Assembly: GCA_964535735.1 (NCBI GenBank)
Contig: CAZHTM010000033.1
Span: 1-24,829, forward strand
Reading direction: 5' to 3'
From: J089 sp964535735
GTDB lineage: Bacteria; Fidelibacterota; Marinisomatia; Marinisomatales; J089
Length of the DNA stretch: 24,829 nt
The translations under genes were made by a program, and so were the position numbers. Below the pieces are notes generated by a model. That model did not search any database, had not been told where the DNA came from, and saw only the letters and a list, made by a program, of their open reading frames with translations. Numbering within the stretch: position 1 is the stretch's first letter; each line of letters begins with the position of its first letter. Of the stretch, positions 17,523-23,197 are shown piece by piece.

Positions 17523-17557
17523 CCTGCCTGCGTCCGATAAATCGGATCTTCGGCAGG
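17523..17557. repeat. REP-like hairpin, copy 1
   Basis: The outer stem CCTGCC (17523-17528) pairs with GGCAGG (17552-17557). The inner stem TCCGAT (17533-17538) pairs with ATCGGA (17541-17546). Related units follow at 17791 and 17868, and the flank AAACAGGAGACAGGA is shared with copy 2 (GAAACAGGAACCAGGA). Confidence 0.65.
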
Positions 17558-17610
17558 TAAAACAGGAGACAGGAGGTAGTCGGCAGTGGGCGGTTGGAAA
17601 GTATTATAGC

Positions 17611-17650
17611 TGTCATACTGAGAGAGCGAAGCGAACGAAGTATCTCAAGC
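17611..17650. repeat. Dispersed-type repeat with GAGCGAAGCGAA core
   Basis: The stretch starts TGTCATACTGAGAGAGCG and ends GAAGTATCTCAAGC around a GCGAAGCGAACGAAG core. From general knowledge this resembles a short non-coding repeat (TCATCCTGAGCGAAGCGAAGGATCT type) scattered through many bacterial genomes. Only one copy is in the window. Confidence 0.45.
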
Positions 17651-17696
17651 ATTTTTCTCCCGTACTTCACAATACTGTGATAAATTGCTCAATTCA

Positions 17697-17716
17697 GCAT
17701 GATCACCTGATCATGC
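17697..17716. repeat. Perfect 9-bp inverted repeat
   Basis: GCATGATCA (17697-17705) and TGATCATGC (17708-17716) are perfect reverse complements separated by CC. There is no T-run after it, so it is not a standard terminator. Confidence 0.5.
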
Positions 17717-17745
17717 GGGTTCATTATGAAATCACTATGATGAAA

Positions 17746-17787
17746 GGAGACAGGATGCAGGAGACAGGATGCAGGAAGTAGGATTCA
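17746..17787. repeat. Three-copy 14-bp tandem repeat
   Basis: The unit GGAGACAGGATGCA occurs twice without change (17746-17759, 17760-17773). A third, diverged copy GGAAGTAGGATTCA follows (17774-17787, 10 of 14 identical). The array runs straight into REP-like copy 2. Confidence 0.75.
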
Positions 17788-17790
17788 GGA

Positions 17791-17831
17791 GTCTGCTTGC
17801 GTCCCAATTTTCACCGGGACTTCGGTAGGTG
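17791..17831. repeat. REP-like hairpin, copy 2
   Basis: GTCTGCTTGCGTCCC followed by GGGACTTCGGTAGGTG parallels copy 1 position by position. The inner stem GTCCC (17801-17805) / GGGAC (17816-17820) is kept, with partly compensatory changes. The outer stem has decayed. Confidence 0.6.
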
Positions 17832-17867
17832 AAACAGGAACCAGGAAAACTCCAATACTCCATCATT

Positions 17868-17905
17868 CCCACCTACATTCCGGTTTTCATCGGGACTTCT
17901 GTGGG
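17868..17905. repeat. REP-like hairpin, copy 3 (degenerate)
   Basis: The outer stem CCCAC (17868-17872) pairs with GTGGG (17901-17905). The inside TTTTCATCGGGACTTC matches TTTTCACCGGGACTTC of copy 2 at all but one position, so it is the same family, further decayed. Confidence 0.55.
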
Positions 17906-18038
17906 CTGGCCGTCACTCCAATTAAATAATTACGTTTTACTCATTACGTTTGAAAATTTCATACGTATATACTCCGCCGGAATAATAACTAAAGTAGGTA
18001 GCCACGATTTAACTAACCATTGTGATAGGCACGATCAA

Positions 18039-18091
18039 CCCGGATCTCCTGATCCGGGAAACTTATCCCCCGTCAAAATCAGGAGATTTTG
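18039..18091. other. Two adjacent hairpins with complementary loops
   Basis: Hairpin A is CCCGGATC (18039-18046), loop TCCT, GATCCGGG (18051-18058). Hairpin B is CAAAATC (18074-18080), loop AGGA, GATTTTG (18085-18091). The loops are exact complements. The 10-mers ATCTCCTGAT (18044-18053) and ATCAGGAGAT (18078-18087) are also perfect reverse complements, so an alternative long-range pairing is possible. It lies about 115 bp upstream of the ABC transporter. Confidence 0.45.
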
Positions 18092-18205
18092 TTGGATCAA
18101 TGAAATAAGAACGTACTCCCGCTGACCTCTGGGCTTGTAATACAAACAACCATAGGGATATCAAGGGGAATAAAATTAAATTTGTAATCATTATGAATCT
18201 TGGTT

Positions 18206-19144
18206 ATGTCTACTAAATCCAGTCCTCCAGCCATTGAAATACACCATCTCACCAAATCCTATGGGGATACGGTGGCATTGCGTGGTGTGGACCTCACCAT
18301 TGAGGAAGGACAATTTTACGGCCTCTTGGGTCCCAATGGAGCTGGGAAATCGACGACCATCAACATCCTTACGGGACTTGTCCGCCGGGAAGGCGGGGAA
18401 ACACGCGTGTTCGGGCAGGATACCGAAACCAATTTCCGCTTCACCCGATCACAAATCGGAATCGCCGCCCAGGAACTCTCTGTGGACTGGTTTTTTCCGC
18501 TGAAAAAATTATTATCCTTTCAGGCGGGGTATTATGGCGTTCCTCCCCGGAAAGCTCAGCCCCGGATTGAAATGTTGTTAAAAAAATTAGGACTTTGGGA
18601 AAAGCGGGAAGCGCGATTACGGAATTTATCCGGCGGCATGAAACGCCGATTTCAGTTGGCCAAGGCGCTGGTTCATGATCCAAAAATTATCATTCTGGAT
18701 GAACCCACGGCCGGAGTGGATGTGGAATTGCGACGGGAATTATGGCACTATCTCAAGGAATTGCACTCGCAGGGAAAAACCATTCTGCTCACTACCCACT
18801 ATATTGAAGAAGCGGAACTGCTTTGCGAAGAAGTGGCCATCATCGACGCCGGACAGGTGATTCAAAAAGGTCTGCCCCGGGATTTGGTACGAAATTTGGG
18901 GACCTCCGGCATCACCGTGCATTTGAATGGTTGGGATGACGAACTTCCCAATCTCCTGCGCGATTATCCCTTTACCCGCGAAGAAAACCGACTCCATTTT
19001 ACCGTGTCCCAACCGGAGGAAGCCATGCCCAGAATTATCTCCATCCTGGCGCGGAAAGGGTGCATTATCCACAGCGTGGAAACTAACCAGGCCTCTTTGG
19101 AAGATGTGTTTATCCATCTCACGGGGAAGGGGATTAACGAATGA
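18206..19144 (+). CDS. ABC transporter ATP-binding protein, YadG-like
   Basis: ATG 18206 gives 312 residues; TTG 18200 is the only nearby alternative, and neither has a good ribosome site. All ABC ATPase motifs are in place: Walker A GPNGAGKST (42-50), Q-loop Q89, signature LSGGM (141-145), Walker B IIILDE (161-166) and H-loop H198 (TTHYIEEAE). The C-terminal extension of about 90 residues is normal for ABC-2 exporters. It powers export by the membrane protein encoded next, whose start overlaps its stop by 4 bp (ATGA). The pair matches E. coli YadG/YadH in size and order. The substrate is not known from sequence. Confidence 0.93.
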   Translation: MSTKSSPPAIEIHHLTKSYGDTVALRGVDLTIEEGQFYGLLGPNGAGKSTTINILTGLVRREGGETRVFGQDTETNFRFTRSQIGIAAQELSVDWFFPLKKLLSFQAGYYGVPPRKAQPRIEMLLKKLGLWEKREARLRNLSGGMKRRFQLAKALVHDPKIIILDEPTAGVDVELRRELWHYLKELHSQGKTILLTTHYIEEAELLCEEVAIIDAGQVIQKGLPRDLVRNLGTSGITVHLNGWDDELPNLLRDYPFTREENRLHFTVSQPEEAMPRIISILARKGCIIHSVETNQASLEDVFIHLTGKGINE

Positions 19145-19911
19145 CCGGACCCAATTGGATCGGACTCTGGACTCTGATTCGCCGAGAGGTGGGTCGGTTT
19201 TTTTCAGTCTATCGTCAGACGGTTCTTCCGGGGCTCATTTCCACCACGTTATATATTTTGGTGTTTGGATTTACTCTGGAACGGCGTATTTCTGAAATTA
19301 ACGGTGTTCCCTATACCCTATTCATTCTTCCCGGGCTCATAATGATGAACACCCTCACCAACGCCAGCGCCAATTCGTCCTCCTCCATTATGCAAATGAA
19401 ACTAATGCAACAACTTCCGGACATCCTCCAGGCTCCTCTTTCCAGCCTGGATATTTCCCTGGCTTTTATTATTGGAGGAGCCATTCGAGGATTGGTTAAC
19501 GGCATCCTGGTAATGGTTCTTGGCGTTTTGCTGATCGATATGCCCGTGGCCCATCCTATCCTGACCGTGGGATTTATCTTGATCGTGTCCTGGGCCTTTT
19601 CCGCGATGGGTCTGTTCATGGGTCAGGTTTCGGACACTTGGGATCAATTGGCCATGATGCAAAATTTTTTCCTAACACCGTTGAGCTTCCTGGGCGGAAT
19701 TTTTTATTCGATTTCCATGCTTCCTGATTGGGCGCAAACGGTGAGTTTTGTAAATCCCATCTACTACATGATTAACGGACTCCGCTTCACTATTTTAGGC
19801 ATCGCCGATTCATCGCCCTGGATTAGTTTCATTATGGCGCTGGTGATGACAACGCTGTTCACGGTATTGGCTGTTATGACAATGGTTAGCGGAAAAAAGA
19901 TTAAGCAATAA
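19141..19911 (+). CDS. ABC-2 type transporter permease, YadH-like
   Basis: This 256-residue inner-membrane protein has an N-terminal amphipathic entry (WTLIRREVGRFFSVYRQTVLPGL) and about six transmembrane segments. The ABC-2 signature region is near residues 165-215 (QNFFLTPLSFLGGIFYSISMLPDWAQTVSFVNPIYYMINGLR contains the usual PLSFLGG...P.Y...G.R pattern). The length equals that of E. coli YadH. It starts inside the ATPase stop codon (ATGA overlap), which implies translational coupling. An 86-bp gap then leads to the CsgG-like gene, which may or may not share the transcript. Likely an exporter; cargo unknown. Confidence 0.93.
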   Translation: MTGPNWIGLWTLIRREVGRFFSVYRQTVLPGLISTTLYILVFGFTLERRISEINGVPYTLFILPGLIMMNTLTNASANSSSSIMQMKLMQQLPDILQAPLSSLDISLAFIIGGAIRGLVNGILVMVLGVLLIDMPVAHPILTVGFILIVSWAFSAMGLFMGQVSDTWDQLAMMQNFFLTPLSFLGGIFYSISMLPDWAQTVSFVNPIYYMINGLRFTILGIADSSPWISFIMALVMTTLFTVLAVMTMVSGKKIKQ

Positions 19912-19997
19912 ATGGCTTCCGATCAGGACAACCATTTGTTCGGTATCATGTCATTAGAAAATAATTTGTTTAAATATTTCCAGCCGTAGGAGGACGA

Positions 19998-21434
19998 ATG
20001 TACCGATTCACACTTATCCTAACCCTTTTCAGTATTATAGTCGCCCAACCCGTATCCCCTGATGTGACGCTGGAAAAACAACGGCTTCTGGTCCTTCCCG
20101 CCACCAGCGGATCGACCTATGAATCCGTAGAGACAACTATAACGACCTTGGTAGCCAGTGAAGCCACCCGCCTAAACCGCTTCATTATTGTTGACCGCAC
20201 CAACCTGGAACCGTTGCTTCAGGAACAGTCACTCCAGTTATCAGGTCTGATTAACGACAATGATTTAGTCACCATTGGACAAATTGCCGGGGCAAAAGAG
20301 GCGTTACTGGTTCGGATCACCAATTTTGGACAAAAGGGCGTTCCTCCAGAAGACGATGAGGAGAAAAAGGAGGAGGATGACGATGATGGACTCTTGAGCT
20401 GGGTAATTAAAAAATCGGTCAAAGCTATCATTGCAAAAGAATTGGAGGATGTGGAACAATATCCCAACAATATTCAAACCATCCTCCAGGGGGATGTTCA
20501 AAAAATCAATCTGGAATCTGGTGAAATGCTGGCCTCATTCCCTCTAAATGCTGAGTACACGGGAGGGAATAAAACCGCATCGTTGAGCAAAGTCCTTTTG
20601 CGAGTACGATCCCAGATTTCCCGAGAGCTTCGCCGCTTGTATGTTCTCACGAGTCAGGTGATCGATGTTCAGGGACGCGAGGTTCTCTTGCTATTGGGAG
20701 CAGATATGGGTATCGAGCCAGGAACGTATTTCGAACTCTCCACACCCGATGAAAAGCGGATGATCGGGGACCGCAGCATCACCATTCCTGGACGGCCTGT
20801 GGGATTGGCGGTTACCCGTGATGTGTCTGGTGACGCTAACCAAAGTCTGATCGTTCGGAGTTGGACATCGATTCAACCTGGCTACCAGGCCACTGAAATG
20901 CTCAACACACCTATTTCGGGCGGGGTTACCCTCTTCGCTGGAATGGAGCAGTCTAATTTTTCCGTAACCGCATTTGTTGATCCTTTCCCCTTTGGACGAT
21001 TCAGTATTCTGGGACATGTGGGCCTGGGAAGTGCTGTGGATAGCTGGAATGATGTGGATTTTGATCTTCGTATCGGCGGACAGTTCCTGGGCCGGTTTAT
21101 CCAGACCCGACGTTTCTCCGCCGGTGCTGTTTTGGGATTGCCCTTTGATATTGTCATCCGTGGCGATGATGCTGGTCATACCGTCTCGCTCCCAGTTTTT
21201 TCCCCCACCCTTGGCGCTCGTGTGGAATGGATGCTGTCACCGCACCGGGACCTGATCCTGGGCGTGGAAACCGTCTTTACCAGTTTTACCAGTACGGAAT
21301 GGAAATATACCGTTCAAACCGATAACAATGAAGACTCGGTGACGAAACCGGCAGAATGGGATAGTGGGAACGGCCCGGAGGTCAATCTTGCCGGTCTTTA
21401 TCTCACAATCGGGTTGCGGTTTATCGCGTTTTGA
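19998..21434 (+). CDS. CsgG-like protein with probable outer-membrane C-terminal domain
   Basis: ATG 19998 follows AGGAGGA at 3-4 nt, the best ribosome site in the window. The protein is 478 residues with a signal peptide ending near IIVAQ (residue 17). Residues about 28-110 match the start of CsgG-type domains (RLLVLPATSG, RFIIVDRTNLEPLLQEQSLQLSG, IGQIAGAKEALLVRITNF). A very acidic linker follows (about 117-132, PPEDDEEKKEEDDDDG), interrupting the fold, then QGDVQKINLESGEML. From about 300 the sequence is strand-rich with alternating hydrophobics and ends in LYLTIGLRFIAF, whose terminal aromatic Phe is typical of outer-membrane beta-barrels. I read it as a periplasmic CsgG-type domain joined to a membrane-embedded part. 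The family assignment is firmer than the barrel. Confidence 0.7.
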   Translation: MYRFTLILTLFSIIVAQPVSPDVTLEKQRLLVLPATSGSTYESVETTITTLVASEATRLNRFIIVDRTNLEPLLQEQSLQLSGLINDNDLVTIGQIAGAKEALLVRITNFGQKGVPPEDDEEKKEEDDDDGLLSWVIKKSVKAIIAKELEDVEQYPNNIQTILQGDVQKINLESGEMLASFPLNAEYTGGNKTASLSKVLLRVRSQISRELRRLYVLTSQVIDVQGREVLLLLGADMGIEPGTYFELSTPDEKRMIGDRSITIPGRPVGLAVTRDVSGDANQSLIVRSWTSIQPGYQATEMLNTPISGGVTLFAGMEQSNFSVTAFVDPFPFGRFSILGHVGLGSAVDSWNDVDFDLRIGGQFLGRFIQTRRFSAGAVLGLPFDIVIRGDDAGHTVSLPVFSPTLGARVEWMLSPHRDLILGVETVFTSFTSTEWKYTVQTDNNEDSVTKPAEWDSGNGPEVNLAGLYLTIGLRFIAF

Positions 21435-21476
21435 CCTGATTGGCGGTAACCCAAGCAGCGCTGAAAGAATAGTTAA

Positions 21477-21501
21477 TCGCGAATTACACGAATCAACGCG
21501 A
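21477..21501. repeat. Possible dispersed-repeat fragment with short inverted ends
   Basis: TCGCG (21477-21481) and CGCGA (21497-21501) bracket AATTACACGAATCAA. AATTACACGAAT..ACGCGAA strings recur as intergenic repeats in many Bacteroidota-related genomes. Only one copy is here, in the 81-bp gap between convergent genes, where no clear terminator is visible. Confidence 0.3.
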
Positions 21502-21515
21502 AAGAATTATAGAAT

Positions 21516-22190
21516 TTAAATCAGCGCTTTGAACAGCCAGTCCACCATGGATTGTTGACGTTTCCCCATTCCCAGTTCCGTCTCAATATTCACATACCGG
21601 ACTCCGGCGGCCTGGGCGGCCCATGAAAGCGACCCGTCATCCTCACCCGATTCATTCTGGAGCACCACATTGAACGGTCCCTGGGTTAGACGCTGAAAAT
21701 CGGATTCATTTACGGTAATATAAAAATCCCGGGGACGATGCTTTTCAGGCTGATACACCGCCTTTGAATGCTGCAATTCGGATGTAATCGTATACGATTC
21801 CATATTGTTGTGAAGGGCTACCAGTACTCCGCCATCCCTGGGAAAAATTTCGTGTAGAAAGGATTCCCGATCTCGATCCAGAGCGGTGAGAATTGGTTCC
21901 AGGTCCGACATGGGTACGTCCGGATTCAAATGGCGCAAATTGGCGGCGGTACCTGTTGTTGAAAAGACCCGATTTGGATTTAGCTGGACGCCGTCAACGG
22001 ACAAATTGCGACGAGTATTTTCTATTAAAAAACATCGCTCTCCCGCTTGGGCTAAATCCAGGATGATCTCCCTGGCAGTGGTTTCGTCACCGTGGACCCA
22101 GATAAAGCGATTTCGAGATTCGGGTGACCCGTAACAACGAAATGGAATGGGTCCCAGTGATAAAGATTGGGGATTTTTCGGTTTGTTCAA
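21516..22190 (-). CDS. M14-like zinc carboxypeptidase-fold protein, function unconfirmed
   Basis: The only upstream start is TTG 22190, because an in-frame TAG lies 18 bp before it; the product is 224 residues without a signal peptide. A possible M14 active site can be traced: HGDE (H33, E36) as the zinc-binding HxxE, RRN (60-62) and NPNR (71-74) as substrate-binding positions, ALHNN with H127 as third zinc ligand, and YVNIETELG with E203 or E205 as catalytic base. This matches a group of uncharacterised bacterial proteins with IH.NE...DPNR...L.NN patterns, as I recall them. It would be a cytoplasmic metallo-peptidase or deacylase. The gene lies 69 bp downstream of the TrmB-like regulator on the same strand. 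Confidence 0.5.
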   Translation of the reverse strand: MNKPKNPQSLSLGPIPFRCYGSPESRNRFIWVHGDETTAREIILDLAQAGERCFLIENTRRNLSVDGVQLNPNRVFSTTGTAANLRHLNPDVPMSDLEPILTALDRDRESFLHEIFPRDGGVLVALHNNMESYTITSELQHSKAVYQPEKHRPRDFYITVNESDFQRLTQGPFNVVLQNESGEDDGSLSWAAQAAGVRYVNIETELGMGKRQQSMVDWLFKALI

Positions 22191-22259
22191 ATCCGATGTT
22201 GGAAACTAAATATTACCCACTGACCGCGTAACTATACTAAAGGCGTCCGTCTGCTATTA

Positions 22260-23075
22260 TCAGGTGGACCGCCCCAGCAGGCTATCCAGTTGAAGGTCCG
22301 GCCGTTTCATCACTCGCCGGACGATGGGGTTGGGATCGAAATTCAGACGCTGACCAGCCAAGGTGATGTCCAGGATAATATGATTTGTGGCGATTTCTGT
22401 AATAGCCCGGTTTTGTGTCCAGATGGCCCGGCTGTCAGGTCGATTGGCTGAACTGCCCATGACGGTCGTGGATTGGTCCACCACCAGGATAATTTTCGGG
22501 TTCCAGATTTTTCGCAGTTCGACCTCATCCAATCGATAGGACACTGTATCACCGAAGGTTCGGGACAACTTGCAAAAAGAGAAAAGCGTAATCACCACGC
22601 CCCGTTCTTCCGCTGCTGCCAAAGAATCGGCCAGCGCTTCTACCTCACGGGCCCAGGCAGAAAGAAAAATCTTTTGCCGAGCGGCCTGAACCGTTTCCTT
22701 CAGTTTTAACATCAAGTTTTGATACCCGTGTAAATGCCAAAAATCAAACGCTTCCTCGGATGTATCTAACTGGTCCAGCGCCTCTTCCAATTTCTGAAGC
22801 CGGTCGTGATGGGATGATTTTAAATGCTCCAAAAGCGCCGCCGGGGAAAGGGCCACGTAACGTTTCGGTGAATCTCCCACTGAATTAATCAATCCCATAG
22901 AAGACAAACGGTTCAACACCGAATAGATAGCAGACCTGGGAATACCAGATTGGGTGCTAATTTCGTAGCCCGTAGCCGGGTTATTGCGTAAAAGAGCGAC
23001 ATAAGCTTTACTGGCATTGGTTGATAGACCAAATTCTAGTAATAAATCCACAATCAATTTTTCTGCATTGCTCAT
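22260..23075 (-). CDS. TrmB-family transcriptional regulator
   Basis: The protein is 271 residues from ATG 23075, preceded by GGGGTAGGG. Residues about 1-80 form the TrmB winged helix: LLLEFGLSTNASKAYVALLR, a recognition helix in SGIPRSAIYSVLNRLSSMGLI, and a wing in GDSPKRYVALSP. A coiled linker (about 85-107, LKSSHHDRLQKLEEALDQL) leads to a PLD-like effector domain (about 120-240; KIFLSAWAREVEALADSL, KIILVVDQSTTVMGS). Members of this family sense maltose, trehalose, sucrose or related sugars and control sugar-uptake and glycosidase genes. It is divergent from a secreted GH13 amylase, with a perfect palindrome in between, so I infer control of the amylase and of itself. The M14-like gene follows in the same direction. 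Confidence 0.88.
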   Translation of the reverse strand: MSNAEKLIVDLLLEFGLSTNASKAYVALLRNNPATGYEISTQSGIPRSAIYSVLNRLSSMGLINSVGDSPKRYVALSPAALLEHLKSSHHDRLQKLEEALDQLDTSEEAFDFWHLHGYQNLMLKLKETVQAARQKIFLSAWAREVEALADSLAAAEERGVVITLFSFCKLSRTFGDTVSYRLDEVELRKIWNPKIILVVDQSTTVMGSSANRPDSRAIWTQNRAITEIATNHIILDITLAGQRLNFDPNPIVRRVMKRPDLQLDSLLGRST

Positions 23076-23139
23076 GGAAACCCTACCCCTTTAATTTATA
23101 TCTTCCCAAAATGTCTTTGGGGAATGCCTGTATTCATTC

Positions 23140-23145
23140 TAATAT
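23140..23145 (+). promoter_or_regulatory. Candidate -10 element of the amylase promoter
   Basis: TAATAT (23140-23145) lies 17 bp after TTGGGG (23117-23122), which keeps the TTG of a -35 box. The predicted start point would fall inside the palindrome at 23150-23175, consistent with repression. Sigma factors of this group may use other consensuses. Confidence 0.3.
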
Positions 23146-23149
23146 TCGG

Positions 23150-23175
23150 TTCGTAACTCACATGTGAGTTACGAA
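23150..23175. promoter_or_regulatory. Perfect 26-bp palindromic operator candidate
   Basis: TTCGTAACTCACA (23150-23162) is followed immediately by its exact reverse complement (23163-23175) with no mismatch. It stands in the 122-bp gap between the TrmB-like gene (start 23075) and the amylase gene (start 23198). There is no T-tract, and a transcription terminator would make no sense between divergent starts. A dimeric regulator site is the natural reading, and the adjacent TrmB-type protein is the obvious binder. Confidence 0.8.
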
Positions 23176-23197
23176 ATTTAAACGCTCCGAGTCTGAA

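Larger units (their letters stand above)
17383..18205. other. Gene-free region rich in degenerate repeats
   Basis: About 820 bp lie between ligA and the ABC transporter. The only reading frames (17506-17781, 17829-18125) translate repeat DNA into low-quality peptides and lack ribosome sites, so I call no gene. The region holds three diverged REP-like hairpin units, a 14-bp tandem repeat, a repeat with a GAGCGAAGCGAA core, a perfect 9-bp inverted repeat and two adjacent hairpins with complementary loops, listed separately. The promoter for the ABC transporter should lie near its right end, but I see no convincing hexamers. Confidence 0.7.

Noticed and set aside
17746..17787. Tandem repeat as a CRISPR remnant
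   Set aside because: The copies are directly adjacent with no spacers and the unit is only 14 bp. No cas gene is present.
17506..18125. Open frames 17506-17781 and 17829-18125 as small genes
   Set aside because: They translate tandem and REP-like repeat DNA, have no ribosome sites and give peptides with no domain character.
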